Assembly: GCF_001969445.1 (NCBI RefSeq)
Contig: NZ_CP017297.1
Location: 868,001 to 932,000, forward strand
DNA: 64,000 nt
Direction: 5' to 3'
Source of the DNA: Brachybacterium sp. P6-10-X1
GTDB taxonomy: Bacteria > Actinomycetota > Actinomycetes > Actinomycetales > Dermabacteraceae
Shown here: positions 32,888-42,423 of the stretch, piece after piece
How the letters are laid out: each line of letters opens with the position of its first letter
How positions within the stretch are numbered: the first letter of the stretch is position 1
The notes under the pieces: model-generated
Told to the model about the DNA's origin: nothing
Databases searched by the model: none
Seen by the model: the letters and a program-made list of their open reading frames with translations, nothing else
Position numbers and translations under genes: made by a program

Positions 32888-33606
32888 CGGGGATCTCCGG
32901 AGGGGTTCTCGTCGCGGGTGGGCGGGGCGCTGGTCAGTCCGAGCGAGGGCACCCCACGGGGAGCGGCCCCGTAGGGCAGGACCTCGTCCAGCGAGGTGAC
33001 CAGGCGGTCGCAGAATCCGTACTCCACGGCCCCGGCGGCGTCCCACATGCGGTCGCGGTCGGAGTCGCGGGCGATGGTCTCCTCGCTCTGCCCGGTGCGC
33101 TCGGCGGTCAGGCGGATCAGCAGGTCGCGATTGTGACGCAGGTCCTCGGCCTGCAGCTCGATGTCGGCGGCGCTGCCCCCGAACCCGGCCGATCCCTGGT
33201 GCATGAGCACCCGCCCGTGCGGGAGGATCAGGCGCTTGCCGGGCGTGCCGTGGGTGAGCAGGAACTGTCCGGCGCTGTAGGCCATGCCGAGCGCCACGGT
33301 CCGCACGTCGCAGGGCACCAGGTCCATCAGGTCCCCGATGGCGAGCATGGCCGGCACCAGGCCGCCCGGGGAGTTGATGAGCACGGTGATGTCGCGCTGG
33401 GGATCCTCGGCCGCCAGCATCAGCAGCTGGGCGCTGAGACGTGCCCCGTTGTCCTGATCGAGCTCCCGGTCCAGCAGCAGGATCCGGTGATGGAGCAGTC
33501 GGGTGGCGGTGAGCGCCGTGAGCCCGTCGGGGGCCGTGGCGTCGGGCGAGTCCTCGAAGCGAGCGGTCGATGCGGGGGGCGTGGTGGGAGTCCTCGTCGG
33601 TGCCAT
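32884..33606 (-). CDS. clpP: ATP-dependent Clp protease proteolytic subunit
   Basis: 240 aa, longer than the usual 195-200 because of a 35-residue Pro/Thr-rich leader and a 25-residue tail. Catalytic triad intact: Ser111 in ALGMAYSAGQFLL, His136 in GRVLMHQGSAGFGG, Asp185 in DSDRDRMW. The Ser motif YSAGQ and the GFGGSAADIE segment are typical of the actinobacterial ClpP3/ClpP4-type branch more than of the housekeeping ClpP1/P2. It works with a Clp ATPase encoded elsewhere. Transcribed with the inactive subunit. Confidence 0.88.
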   Translation of the reverse strand: MAPTRTPTTPPASTARFEDSPDATAPDGLTALTATRLLHHRILLLDRELDQDNGARLSAQLLMLAAEDPQRDITVLINSPGGLVPAMLAIGDLMDLVPCDVRTVALGMAYSAGQFLLTHGTPGKRLILPHGRVLMHQGSAGFGGSAADIELQAEDLRHNRDLLIRLTAERTGQSEETIARDSDRDRMWDAAGAVEYGFCDRLVTSLDEVLPYGAAPRGVPSLGLTSAPPTRDENPSGDPR

Positions 33607-33687
33607 GTCCCCACCTTCCGCCTCTCCCGCACCGAGCGGGGTGTTCTCCGTCCGGCGCTGATCAGCGCTGAGCAGAGCGGGCCGGGG

Positions 33688-34806
33688 TCAGGGGCCGACG
33701 AGACGTCGGCGGGCGGCGGGGTCCACGAGCACCGTGGCGTTGTCGCTGATCTGCTCGGCCGTGCCGACGCCGGGCGGCAGCGCGCGCACCGCCGGGTCCC
33801 GGATCTGCGCCAGGAGCAGCTCGGGCAGCCCCCGCACTCCGATGTGGGGACGCTCGAAGAAGGGCTCGGTCGCCGGGGACAGCGTCGGCAGGCCCTGCTC
33901 TCCCTGGATCGTGGCGAGCAGTTCGGCGGCGGCCGCCAGGGCAGCCTGTCGTGCCCGCCAGTCGCGGGCCGCCAGCACCTCGCCGACCACGCCCCGCAGC
34001 CTCTGCCCGTCCGGCAGCCGCGCGGCCGAGCGGGCGAGCCACTTGCCATAGGGCGGCCAGCGACGATGCAGGAGGTGGGCGAGGTGGAGCAAGGTGCGCA
34101 CGTGCCGGGCGGCGATCACGGCTGATCCGTCCTCGTCCCCGCGCAGGCCGGCCCGCCCGACGTCGGGGAACTCCTGTCCGAGGCGGGACCAATCCGCCGC
34201 CAGCGCGTACATCCAGACATCCCGGGGGTACCAGGCCAGGTTCCCGCGCAGCGCCGTGATCACGCCCGGGCCGTCGCGGAACACCGGCCCCGCGGTCACC
34301 TCGAGGACCGCTTGCCCGGTCAGCTGCAGCCAGTCGGTCAGGGTGAGGGCGTCGGGCGGGGTGCGCCCGCCGGGGGACGCGGGTGCCTCGGACGGCACCG
34401 ACAGGTCGTCGGCCCCGTCGATCGCGGCGGCCTCGAGGCGCGCCGCGTCGATCCCGAGCCGTGACGCCGCGAGATCGGCGGCCGAGGCGACCTCGACCCG
34501 CTGGCGCACGACGGGGTCCCAGGTGGTGGCGAAGCGGGTCGGCAGGCCGTGCCAGGTCCTCGGGAGCTCGCGGTCCAGCAGGGCATCGATCTGCCCGGCG
34601 CGTCCGCCCTCGACCAGCAGCGTCAGGCGCAGCCCCCAGTCGTGGTCGCGGGACTGCTCGTCGTCGAAACCCAGCACGTCGGAGCCGGAGCCGAGCCGCC
34701 CGGCGGCGTGCGCGAGCCCCGCGGCGTGGCGCTCGAGCAGCGGGCGGACCACCTGCTCGTCATAGGCACGGGAGAGCTCGAGTCCGGGAGGAAGGTCGAT
34801 GGGCAT
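33688..34806 (-). CDS. DUF4037 nucleotidyltransferase-fold protein
   Basis: 372 aa starting MPIDLPPGLELSRAYDEQVV. GSDVLGFDDEQSRDHDWGLRL is the family signature (G-S...D-D/E-x-S-x-D-H-D-W-G), a nucleotidyltransferase-like GS...DxD pocket. LTLTDWLQLTGQ and LRGNLAWYPRDVWMYALAADW are the conserved middle. The role of the family is not established; members may modify RNAs, small molecules or proteins. It lies 50 bp after glyS on the same strand. The frame is open far upstream through glyS but that part is antisense-like. Confidence 0.82.
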   Translation of the reverse strand: MPIDLPPGLELSRAYDEQVVRPLLERHAAGLAHAAGRLGSGSDVLGFDDEQSRDHDWGLRLTLLVEGGRAGQIDALLDRELPRTWHGLPTRFATTWDPVVRQRVEVASAADLAASRLGIDAARLEAAAIDGADDLSVPSEAPASPGGRTPPDALTLTDWLQLTGQAVLEVTAGPVFRDGPGVITALRGNLAWYPRDVWMYALAADWSRLGQEFPDVGRAGLRGDEDGSAVIAARHVRTLLHLAHLLHRRWPPYGKWLARSAARLPDGQRLRGVVGEVLAARDWRARQAALAAAAELLATIQGEQGLPTLSPATEPFFERPHIGVRGLPELLLAQIRDPAVRALPPGVGTAEQISDNATVLVDPAARRRLVGP

Positions 34807-34856
34807 GGGCTCACTGTGCCACCCCGCCTGCTCCCCGCCGGGCCGCCCCGTCGGCC

Positions 34857-36248
34857 TCAGGCGCCGAGGAGGCGTGCGGCGAGGTAGGACTCGACCTGGT
34901 CGAGGGCCACGCGCTCCTGGGTCATGGAGTCCCGCGCGCGGATCGTCACGGCCTGGTCCTCCGCGGTGTCGAAGTCGACCGTGATGCAGAACGGGGTCCC
35001 GATCTCGTCCTGGCGGCGGTAGCGCCGGCCGATCGCCTGCGTGGCGTCCATCTCGACGTTCCAGTTCCGGCGCAGCTGATCGGCGAGCTGGGTGGCTCGG
35101 GGCACCAGGTCCTCGCTCTTGGACAGCGGCAGCACGGCGGCCTTCACGGGAGCCAGGCGCGGATCGAGCTTGAGCACCGTGCGCTTGTCGACGCCGCCCT
35201 TGGTGTTCGGGGCCTCGTCCTCGGTGTACGCGTCGACCAGGAACGCCATCATCGACCGGGTCAGGCCGAAGCTCGGCTCGATCACGTACGGGGTGTACCG
35301 CTCGCCGGACGCCTGGTCGAAGTACTGCATCTTCGTCCCGGACGCCTCCGTGTGGCTGCCCAGGTCGAAGTCCGTGCGATTGGCGATGCCCATCAGCTCG
35401 CCCCAATCGCTGCCGGTGAAACCGAAGCGGTACTCGAAGTCGATGGTGCCCGTGCTGTAGTGCGCGCGCTCGTCCTCGGGGACGTCGAAGCGGCGCAGGT
35501 TCTCCTCCTTCATGCCCAGGTCGATGAACCAGTTCCAGCAGGCCTCGACCCAGTTCGAGAAGTGCTCGTCCGCGTCCGCCGGCGGGGTGAAGAACTCGAT
35601 CTCCATCTGCTCGAACTCGCGGGTGCGGAAGATGAAGTTGCCGGGGGTGATCTCGTTGCGGAACGCCTTGCCGACCTGCCCGATGCCGAACGGGGGCTTC
35701 TGGCGCGTGGCGGTGACGACGTTGAGGAAGTTCACGAAGATCCCCTGCGCGGTCTCGGGGCGCAGGTACGTCAGACCAGCCTCGGTGTCCACCGGACCGA
35801 GGAACGTCTTGATCAGGCCGGAGAACTGCTGGGGATCGGTGAACTCGCCGCGCGTGCCGCAGTTGGGGCACGGCACCTCGGCCAGGCCGCCCTCGGGGTC
35901 GCGCCCCTTCTTCGCCTGGAACGCCTCGATCAGATGGTCCTCGCGGAAGCGGTTGTGGCAGCTGCGGCACTCCACCAGCGGATCGGTGAAGGTCGCGACG
36001 TGGCCGGAGGCCTCCCAGACCCGCTTGGGCAGGATGATCGAGGAGTCCAGGCCCACCATGTCGGCGCGGGAGGTGACGAAGGTGCGCCACCACTGGCGCT
36101 TGATGTTCTCCTTGAGCTCCACGCCGAGCGGCCCGTAGTCCCAGGCGGAGCGGGTGCCGCCGTAGATCTCACCGGCCGGGAACACGAAGCCGCGCTTCTT
36201 GGTCAGAGCGATGACGTTGTCCAGCGTGCTGGCGGGGGCCTTGGCCAC
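34857..36248 (-). CDS. glyS: Glycyl-tRNA synthetase (single-chain, class II)
   Basis: 463 aa alpha2-type enzyme. Motif regions: [38 protein letters not shown], the zinc-like Cys cluster CRSCHNRF and [43 protein letters not shown] (motif 2) and [15 protein letters not shown] (motif 3). It charges tRNA-Gly in the cytosol. A GTG start at 36248 (VAKAPAST) follows AGGAG. The 136-bp gap to the divergent zinc transporter holds a Zur box; no T-box leader is visible. Confidence 0.95.
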   Translation of the reverse strand: MAKAPASTLDNVIALTKKRGFVFPAGEIYGGTRSAWDYGPLGVELKENIKRQWWRTFVTSRADMVGLDSSIILPKRVWEASGHVATFTDPLVECRSCHNRFREDHLIEAFQAKKGRDPEGGLAEVPCPNCGTRGEFTDPQQFSGLIKTFLGPVDTEAGLTYLRPETAQGIFVNFLNVVTATRQKPPFGIGQVGKAFRNEITPGNFIFRTREFEQMEIEFFTPPADADEHFSNWVEACWNWFIDLGMKEENLRRFDVPEDERAHYSTGTIDFEYRFGFTGSDWGELMGIANRTDFDLGSHTEASGTKMQYFDQASGERYTPYVIEPSFGLTRSMMAFLVDAYTEDEAPNTKGGVDKRTVLKLDPRLAPVKAAVLPLSKSEDLVPRATQLADQLRRNWNVEMDATQAIGRRYRRQDEIGTPFCITVDFDTAEDQAVTIRARDSMTQERVALDQVESYLAARLLGA

Positions 36249-36370
36249 GGGGAGACTCCTGGTGACGGGGTGGTCAGAACCCGTCCAGCATAGCGACGGC
36301 GTCGCTGTGACGGTGCCCACGCGCACCGGCCCCACGGGGTCCGTCGACTTGCGTGCACCCCGGGCGCTGA

Positions 36371-36385
36371 TGAGAATGGTTGTCA
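36371..36385. promoter_or_regulatory. Zur box at the start of the zinc ABC operon
   Basis: TGAGAATGGTTGTCA matches the actinobacterial Zur consensus TGAAAATGATTTTCA at 12 of 15 positions. It overlaps the first in-frame ATG codons of the zinc-binding lipoprotein gene, so the bound repressor would block a leaderless or near-leaderless transcript. Confidence 0.75.
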
Positions 36386-36393
36386 TGACCTTC

Positions 36394-37365
36394 ATGTCGC
36401 CCCCCTCCCGCCGCTCCCTGCTCTCCCTCGCCGGTCTCGGAGCAGGTGCCGTCGTGCTCGCCGCCTGTGGCGACGGAGGCGGCGGTGGAGCCGGGTCCCA
36501 GGGCGCACTCTCCGTCGTGACCTCGAACTATCCGCTGAGCTATGTCGTCGGCCGCGTCGGCGGTGACCGGGTGGAGATCACCGACCTCGCCACCCCGGGG
36601 GCGGACGCCCACGGGCTCGAGCTCTCGGTGAAGCAGGTGATGGCGGTCCAGGAGGCGGGCCTGGTGCTGCAGATCCCCGGTTACCAGACAGCGCTGGACG
36701 ATGCGATCTCCTCGGGTCCGGCCGACAACGTGCTGGATGTCTCCTCGGTCGTCGAGATGCTCCCGAGCGACGGGGACGGCCACGAGGAGCACGACCACGA
36801 GATGCACACCTCGGACGGCGGGGGCGAGGAGCACGCCGAACACGACCACGGCCCCACCGACCCGCACTTCTGGCACGACCCGCTGCGCCTGGCCGAGGTG
36901 GCCGATGCGCTCGCCGCCCGCCTCGGGGAGATCGATCCCGAGGGCGCCGAGGCGTTCGCCGCCGCGGCAGCCGACGTCCGGTCCGAGCTCGAAGGGCTCG
37001 ATGCCGAGCTCGGCGAACAGTTCGGGACCGTCGACGGCGAGCGCACCTTCATCACCAGCCACGCCGCCTACGCGTATCTCGCCGCCCGCTACGACCTCCA
37101 CCAGGTCGGCATCGCCGGGGTGGATCCCGAGACGGAGCCGTCCCCGCAGCGTCTGCTCGAGCTCGAGGAGGTCATCGACGAGGAGGGGGTCACCACGATC
37201 TTCTTCGAGACCACCGCATCCCCGAAGGTCGCCCAGACCCTCGCGGAGAACGTCGGCGTCGACAGCGCGGAGCTGGACAACCTCGAGACCCAGCTGGACG
37301 AGGACGCCGACTACCCTGCCGTGATGCGGAACAACTGCCGGAAGCTGCTGGAGAGTTGGGCATGA
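36394..37365 (+). CDS. znuA: Zinc ABC transporter substrate-binding lipoprotein
   Basis: 323 aa, cluster A-I (ZnuA/TroA) protein. Lipoprotein signal [15 protein letters not shown] with the lipobox Cys at residue 25. Metal ligands in ADAHGLELS, the His of DPHFWHDP, the [14 protein letters not shown] segment and the final FFET. A charged His-rich loop ([14 protein letters not shown], then [12 protein letters not shown]) is the hallmark of zinc-specific members. In-frame ATGs at 36370, 36376, 36385 and 36394 leave the start open; 36394 gives a standard signal peptide. Its TGA overlaps the ATPase start, and a Zur box covers its start region. Confidence 0.88.
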   Translation: MSPPSRRSLLSLAGLGAGAVVLAACGDGGGGGAGSQGALSVVTSNYPLSYVVGRVGGDRVEITDLATPGADAHGLELSVKQVMAVQEAGLVLQIPGYQTALDDAISSGPADNVLDVSSVVEMLPSDGDGHEEHDHEMHTSDGGGEEHAEHDHGPTDPHFWHDPLRLAEVADALAARLGEIDPEGAEAFAAAAADVRSELEGLDAELGEQFGTVDGERTFITSHAAYAYLAARYDLHQVGIAGVDPETEPSPQRLLELEEVIDEEGVTTIFFETTASPKVAQTLAENVGVDSAELDNLETQLDEDADYPAVMRNNCRKLLESWA

Positions 37366-38135
37366 GCGCCCCCGTCACCCCCGCCGCCCCCGTCCTCGAG
37401 GTCTCCTCCCTCGCCGTGACCCGGGGCGGCACCCGAGTGCTGCACGACGTCGACCTGCGGATCGAGCGCGGCGAGCTGGTCGCCCTGCTCGGGGCCAACG
37501 GCTCCGGCAAGTCCACCCTGCTGCGCGCCGTCGTCGGCGTGCTGCCCATCGAGTCGGGGACCGCTCGACTGTTCGGCCTGCCGGTGCACCGCTCCCGCGC
37601 CCATGACCGCCTCGGCTACGTCCCCCAGGACTCGATGGAGGCCGGCTCGATCCCCGCCACCGCCCGTGAGACCGTCGCCACCGGACTCCTCGGCTCCCGG
37701 TCCTGGTTCCCGCGCACCCGTGATCGGCGCGTGCTGCGGGCGCTGTCCGACGTCGGCCTCGAGGATCTCGCCGGGCGCCCCGTCACCCGCATGTCCGGCG
37801 GGCAGCGTCGCCGTGTGATGATCGCCCGCGCCCTGGTGCGCGAGCCGGAGTTCCTGGTGCTGGACGAACCCTTCTCCGGCGTCGACCTGCCCACCCAGCG
37901 CCTCATCGCCGAGCTGTTCCGCGAGCTCTCCGCCCGCGGCACCACCATCGTGGTGGTGCTGCACGAGACCGGGCCGCTGGCCGCCGACATCCATCGGGTC
38001 GTGGTCCTGGACCGCGGTCGCGTCGTCCACGACGGCGCGGAGACCGACCGTCCTCACCTCGACCCCGGCCACGACCATCTCGAGGACGCGGCGCCGTTGG
38101 ACGAATGCCTCGGACAGGAGATCCACCCGGCATGA
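37362..38135 (+). CDS. znuC: Zinc ABC transporter ATPase
   Basis: 257 aa. Walker A LLGANGSGKSTLLRAVVG, Q-loop YVPQDS, signature RMSGGQRRRVMIARAL, Walker B FLVLDEPFSGVD, H-loop VVVLHETG. Start at 37362 in ATGA overlap with znuA. It energises zinc import with the lipoprotein and permease. The C-terminus ends in a His/Asp-rich tail (PHLDPGHDHLED) like many metal-importer ATPases. Confidence 0.9.
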   Translation: MSAPVTPAAPVLEVSSLAVTRGGTRVLHDVDLRIERGELVALLGANGSGKSTLLRAVVGVLPIESGTARLFGLPVHRSRAHDRLGYVPQDSMEAGSIPATARETVATGLLGSRSWFPRTRDRRVLRALSDVGLEDLAGRPVTRMSGGQRRRVMIARALVREPEFLVLDEPFSGVDLPTQRLIAELFRELSARGTTIVVVLHETGPLAADIHRVVVLDRGRVVHDGAETDRPHLDPGHDHLEDAAPLDECLGQEIHPA

Positions 38136-39043
38136 TCTCCCCCTTCGACATCCTCACCTCCGACCTGATGCGGTACCCGCTGATCATCGCGGTGCTGATC
38201 GGACTGACCGCCCCCGTGGTCGGCACCTACCTGGTCCAGAAGCGTCTCTCGCTGCTCGGCGACGGCCTCGGCCACGTGGCCCTCACGGGCGTCGCGGTGG
38301 GCTGGCTGGTCGGTGCCTGGACCGCCGCCACCCCGGCCGACCTGCTCGCGATCCCGGGCGCTCTGGCAGCCTCCGTCATCGGCGCGGTCGCGATCGAGTA
38401 CGTGCGCGAGGTCAGCCACACCAGCCGCGACGTGGCGCTCGCGATCATGTTCTACGGCGGCATCGCCGGCGGCGTGGTGATCATCCAGCTCGCCGGTGGC
38501 ACCTCCCAGAACCTCATGGGCTATCTCTTCGGCTCGCTCTCCACGGTGACCGCCCCCGATCTGGTGATCGCCCTGGTCCTGGCGGTGGTGGTGCTCGGGA
38601 TCGGGATCGGTCTGAGCAGCCTGCTGGCCGCCGTCACCGGGGACGAGGAGTTCGCTCGCGCCTCGGGTCTGCCCGTCCGCACGGTCAATGTGCTGATCGC
38701 CGTGATGGCGGCGCTGACGGTGACCCTCTCGATGCGGATCGTGGGCGCGCTCATGGTCTCGGCGCTGATGATCGTGCCGGTCGCCGCCGCCCAGCAGCTC
38801 GTGGTCGGTTTCATCCGCACCATGCGCACGGCGATGGCGATCGCCGTGGTCTGCGCGCTCGGCGGACTGCTGGTCACCGTCTACGTGGACCTGCCTCCCG
38901 GTGGCGTGATCGTGCTGCTGTCGATCGCCGTGTACGTCCTGGCGCTGCTGGCCCGAGCGGTGCTGTCGAGCCGCGGCTCGGACCCGGCGGGCGAGGGCGG
39001 GCCCGGTCCCGTCGCGGAACGGGAGGCGGCGCGCATCCGCTGA
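38132..39043 (+). CDS. znuB: Zinc ABC transporter permease
   Basis: 303 aa ABC-3 family permease with eight to nine membrane segments (PLIIAVLIGLTAPVVGTYLV, VAIEYVREVSHTSRDVALAI as the coupling loop region, MRIVGALMVSALMIVPVAAA). Start at 38132 in ATGA overlap with the ATPase. Third gene of the operon. The last codons enter a 21-bp direct repeat. Confidence 0.9.
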   Translation: MISPFDILTSDLMRYPLIIAVLIGLTAPVVGTYLVQKRLSLLGDGLGHVALTGVAVGWLVGAWTAATPADLLAIPGALAASVIGAVAIEYVREVSHTSRDVALAIMFYGGIAGGVVIIQLAGGTSQNLMGYLFGSLSTVTAPDLVIALVLAVVVLGIGIGLSSLLAAVTGDEEFARASGLPVRTVNVLIAVMAALTVTLSMRIVGALMVSALMIVPVAAAQQLVVGFIRTMRTAMAIAVVCALGGLLVTVYVDLPPGGVIVLLSIAVYVLALLARAVLSSRGSDPAGEGGPGPVAEREAARIR

Positions 39044-39088
39044 TCCGCTGAGCGGGAGGCGGGACGCATCCGCTGAGCGGGAGGCGGG
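39043..39088. repeat. 21-bp direct repeat after znuB
   Basis: A 21-bp unit beginning ATCCGCTGAGCGGGAG occurs at 39043-39063 and 39068-39088, with a degenerate third copy before and after. It starts on the last base of the znuB stop codon and fills the gap before zur. Confidence 0.7.
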
Positions 39089-39195
39089 GCTCTGCCGAGC
39101 GGGACGCGGAAGCTGCTGAGCACGCTCCCTCGCACCCCGCGTCGATCAGCTCACGAGGGATGGAGGTCCCGGCCGCCATGCAGGACAATGGCCTC

Positions 39196-39618
39196 ATGCA
39201 ACGGAACACCCGCCAGCGCGCCGCGATCCTCGAGACGCTGGCGCGGCAGGACGACTTCCGCAGCGCCCAGCAGATCCACGAGCAGATGAAGGCCGATGGC
39301 GAGACCGTCGGCCTGGCCACGGTGTATCGCAACCTCCAGGCGCTGAGCACCTCGGGGCGACTGGACGTGCTGGTCGCCGGCGACGGCGAATCCCTGTACC
39401 GCCAGTGCGAGGACACGGGCCATCATCACCACCTGGTGTGCCGCGAGTGCGGCCGCACGGTCGAGTTCCTCGCCCCCGGGCTCGAGAGCGCCATGACCTC
39501 GATCGCACAGGAGCACGGTTTCACCGACGTCGACCACACGCTCGAGGTCTTCGGCCTGTGCCGCGAGCACTCCGGGACCGCGAACCCTGACGCCGAGGAG
39601 GGCTCCGCGTCGCGATGA
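39196..39618 (+). CDS. zur: Fur-family zinc uptake regulator
   Basis: 140 aa. Winged helix: RNTRQRAAILETLARQDDF, SAQQIHEQMKADGETVGLATVYRNLQAL. Metal sites: EDTGHHHHLVCRECGRTVEF with the C-x-x-C structural zinc pair, and a final C-x-x-E-H. The position directly behind the zinc ABC operon and the Zur box before that operon make Zur more likely than Fur or PerR. MQRNTRQR at 39196 is the usual start; an ATG at 39178 is also possible. Confidence 0.85.
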   Translation: MQRNTRQRAAILETLARQDDFRSAQQIHEQMKADGETVGLATVYRNLQALSTSGRLDVLVAGDGESLYRQCEDTGHHHHLVCRECGRTVEFLAPGLESAMTSIAQEHGFTDVDHTLEVFGLCREHSGTANPDAEEGSASR

Positions 39619-40190
39619 TGGAGTGGGTGCGGTCGCTGCCGCTGCTGCCGGCCGTCGGTTTCCTGTACGTGGTGATCTGGATGCGCGCCGGCGCCACCTA
39701 CGCGGTCGGGCGCGCGGCCCGCCGGGCCGCCCGGCGCGGCCGGGTCGCGGCGTTCCTGGAATCCCCGCGCGTCCAGCGGGCGACGGAGATCGTCCATCGC
39801 TGGGGCGCGCCCGTGGTGGCCCTCAGCTTCCTGACCGTCGGGTTCCAGACCGCCGCCAACGCCGCGGCCGGCCTCACCGGGATGCCGCTGAAGCGGTACC
39901 TCCCCGCCCTCGCGCTCGGCGGACTGGCCTGGGCCGTCATCTACGCGACGATCGGGCTGGTCGCCGTCGCCGCCTGGTTCGAGCTCTTCCTGCGCTCCCC
40001 CTGGGCCGCCGTCGCCGTGCTCGCCCTGGTCGTGGTGCTGATCGCCGTGCTGCTGCGTCACAGGCGCCGCGGCGGCGGAGTGCTGGCCGCGCGGGACGAG
40101 GACGAGGAGGACGAGGAGGCGGCCCCCCGGCGCGGCGAGGGCCGGCGGAGAAGGGACGGGCAAGGGGTCCCGCGCGATGACCGACGGTGA
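39615..40190 (+). CDS. Small DedA/VTT-like membrane protein
   Basis: 191 aa, four hydrophobic segments, with the RAGATYAVGRAARR and FLTVGFQTAANAAAGLTGMPLKRY segments typical of a short VTT-domain (SNARE-associated) protein; the tail is highly charged (DEDEEDEEAAPRRG). The ATG at 39615 overlaps the zur stop, so it is probably co-transcribed with zur. Role not known; DedA relatives move lipid carriers. Confidence 0.7.
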   Translation: MMEWVRSLPLLPAVGFLYVVIWMRAGATYAVGRAARRAARRGRVAAFLESPRVQRATEIVHRWGAPVVALSFLTVGFQTAANAAAGLTGMPLKRYLPALALGGLAWAVIYATIGLVAVAAWFELFLRSPWAAVAVLALVVVLIAVLLRHRRRGGGVLAARDEDEEDEEAAPRRGEGRRRRDGQGVPRDDRR

Positions 40191-40261
40191 AGCGGGGCGC
40201 GACGGGTCGCCCTCCCCGACCGACGTCGACCTGCACGAGACGCAGGAGTGAGCCGCGCATC

Positions 40262-40349
40262 CTCACGGCGCGTTCTCACGGCGCATTCTCACGGCGCATT
40301 CTCACGGCGCAGCCTCCCGGCGCAGCCTCCCGGCGCAGCCTCCCGGGGC
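40262..40349. repeat. 13-bp tandem repeat array
   Basis: Six full 13-bp units: three of CTCACGGCGC(G/A)TT, one CTCACGGCGCAGC, two CTCCCGGCGCAGC, then a partial unit. The array occupies the 353-bp gene-free gap (40191-40543) between a rightward and a leftward gene. The rest of the gap shows nothing I can name. Confidence 0.85.
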
Positions 40350-40543
40350 CCCTGCGGCATCCCCCTCATCATGCCGTCCGGCGGCGGTGCGCTACCGAGG
40401 CAGCGGCCCCTCGTCGGGTACCGGCGCAATAGCGTGTGCGATGGCGATATAGGCAGCGCGCACGCTGTGCCGCCACTGCTCGACCATCGCCCGACCGAAA
40501 CCGTGCCCACCCCACCGGACCAGGATCCTGGGGACGACTCCCG

Positions 40544-41353
40544 TCAGCTGGTGCGTCCGTCCTGGTCCGGGGCATCGATCGCGCCCCCGTACCGACGATC
40601 GCGGCGCGCATACTCCGTGACGGCCCGCCAGAGCACCACGCGGTCCACGTCCGGCCACAGCTCGGGCACGAACACCAGCTCCGCGTAGGCCGCGTGCCAC
40701 AGCAGGAAGTTCGAGGTGCGCTGCTCACCGCTGGTGCGCAGGAAAAGGTCGACATCCGGCATGTCGGGGTCGCTCAGATGCTTCGCGAGGCTCTTCTCGG
40801 TGATGCCGCGGCCGCTGAGCCGACCCGTTCGGGCCTCCTCCGCGATCTCGCGGACCGCATCGACGATCTCGGCCCGACCGCCGTGGTTCACGCACATGTA
40901 CAGGGTCATGGCCGTGTTGGTCCGTGTGAGCTGCTCGGCCTCCTTCAGCTCCTTGATCACCGAGCTCCACAGGCGCTGCTCGCGGCCGATCCACACGATC
41001 CGCACCCCCCAGGCGTTCAGGGTGTCGCGCTGGCGGCGCAGCACACGCCGGGAGAAGCCCATCAGGAACCGCACCTCCTCCGGGGAGCGCTTCCAGTTCT
41101 CGGTGGAGAAGGCGTAGGCGGACAGGTGGGTGACGCCGATCTGCAGCGCGCCGGCGACGACGTCCAGCAGCGCGGCCTCCCCTGCCTCATGACCGGCGGT
41201 GCGGGGCAGCCCGCGGCGGTTCGCCCAGCGGCCGTTGCCGTCCATCACCACGGCGACATGGCCGGGGATCGTGGGGGCGGGCAGCGTCGGCGGCCGGGCA
41301 CCGCTGGGGTGGTCGAAGGGCTCCTCGTAGCCGTGCGCGGATCCTCCGCTCAT
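40544..41353 (-). CDS. uppS: Isoprenyl (undecaprenyl/decaprenyl) diphosphate synthase
   Basis: 269 aa cis-prenyltransferase. [20 protein letters not shown] with the pyrophosphate-binding Asp, [29 protein letters not shown], and [20 protein letters not shown] with the R-x-x-x-x-x-R-x-S signature. It makes the lipid carrier for peptidoglycan synthesis. Downstream of recO on the same strand, 65 bp apart, as in other Micrococcales. Confidence 0.93.
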   Translation of the reverse strand: MSGGSAHGYEEPFDHPSGARPPTLPAPTIPGHVAVVMDGNGRWANRRGLPRTAGHEAGEAALLDVVAGALQIGVTHLSAYAFSTENWKRSPEEVRFLMGFSRRVLRRQRDTLNAWGVRIVWIGREQRLWSSVIKELKEAEQLTRTNTAMTLYMCVNHGGRAEIVDAVREIAEEARTGRLSGRGITEKSLAKHLSDPDMPDVDLFLRTSGEQRTSNFLLWHAAYAELVFVPELWPDVDRVVLWRAVTEYARRDRRYGGAIDAPDQDGRTS

Positions 41354-41394
41354 GCGTGTCCTCCTGGGTCGGGCGCGAGGCGCTCTCGGGGTCG

Positions 41395-41445
41395 ACGTGG
41401 CTCAGCGTTCGACGTAGCTCAGCGTTCGACGTAGCTCAGCGAGCG
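41395..41445. repeat. 17-bp repeat at the 3' end of recO
   Basis: Three 17-bp units (ACGTGGCTCAGCGTTCG, ACGTAGCTCAGCGTTCG, ACGTAGCTCAGCGAGCG) cover the last recO codons and the sequence after its stop. Because 17 is not a multiple of three, unit number changes which stop recO uses; the words SYVER appear in two frames. Confidence 0.7.
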
Positions 41446-42153
41446 CACGGAGCGCTCGAGGTGCCAGGTCACGGTATCGGCGATGAGACGACCCGCCTCC
41501 TGCATGACGGTCTCGTCGGCATCGACCACATTCTCCCAGTCCCCGGCCAGCAGGAAGATCATGTGCTCGATCGTCCCCTGGCGCACGGCGGTCGCGCCGG
41601 GGCGTCGGCAGGAGGTGCACACCAGCCCGCCGGCGCGGATGTCCAGGGCGTGGTGGGGTCCGGGCGCGCCACAGGTGGCGCAGACCTGCAGCTCGGGGGC
41701 CCAGCCAGAGACGGCGAGGGTGCGCAGCAGGAAGGAGTCCAGCACCAGGGGCGGGGCGATGCGGCCCTCGGCCATGGCGCGCAGGGCACCCACCAGCATG
41801 AGGAATCCGCCCTGATGGGGGTCGACGACCTCGTCGGTGAGCCGGTCGGTGGTCTCGAGCATCGCGCTGGCGGCGGTGTAGCGGCCGTAGTCGGCGCAGA
41901 TGCCGACGGCGAAGGCCTCGATGGCGACGACCTGCGTGATGGTGTGCAGGTTACGGCCGGCATGGAGCTGGACGTCGACCAGGCCGAAGGGTTCCAGGCG
42001 GGCGCCGTAGCGGCTGCCGGTGCGCCGCACACCCTTGGCCACCGCTCGGACCTTGCCGTGGCGGCGGGTCAGCAGCGTGATGATGCGGTCGGCCTCGCCC
42101 AGCGGGTGGGTGCGCAGGACGACCGCATCGTCCCGGTAGAGCTTCTGCATCAT
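41419..42153 (-). CDS. recO: DNA repair protein RecO
   Basis: 244 aa. N-terminal OB fold: YRDDAVVLRTHPLGEADRII and VRAVAKGVRRTGSRYGARLE; then an all-alpha domain with the four-Cys zinc site (CATCGAPG and CTSCRRPG). It helps RecR load RecA on SSB-coated single strands. Operon with uppS. The last residues lie in a tandem 17-bp repeat. Confidence 0.92.
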   Translation of the reverse strand: MMQKLYRDDAVVLRTHPLGEADRIITLLTRRHGKVRAVAKGVRRTGSRYGARLEPFGLVDVQLHAGRNLHTITQVVAIEAFAVGICADYGRYTAASAMLETTDRLTDEVVDPHQGGFLMLVGALRAMAEGRIAPPLVLDSFLLRTLAVSGWAPELQVCATCGAPGPHHALDIRAGGLVCTSCRRPGATAVRQGTIEHMIFLLAGDWENVVDADETVMQEAGRLIADTVTWHLERSVRSLSYVER

Positions 42154-42423
42154 GGTCCCTCGAGCCTACGGCCGTACCCGCTCCCGCCGACGGACGCGGG
42201 GGCGGTGTCGGCCGCGAGGTCCCTCACGCCGACGGGACGAGCTCCTCGACCTCATCGTTCCCCGCCTCCCCCGGGCCGTCGGCCGTCGCATCGGGCCGGG
42301 GGTCCCCGATCGGCGCCGCACCGAATGGTCGGCATCGGGGGCGGCAGGGCCCGTCCCGTGCATGATGGGGTCATCACCCGTCGGCCGTCGCGGTCGACGG
42401 CTACCGATCCGGAGGGAGGCGCC

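Noticed and set aside
36249..36370. T-box leader or riboswitch for glyS
   Set aside because: The gap is only 136 bp; no T-box consensus and no glycine-riboswitch aptamer pattern could be seen.
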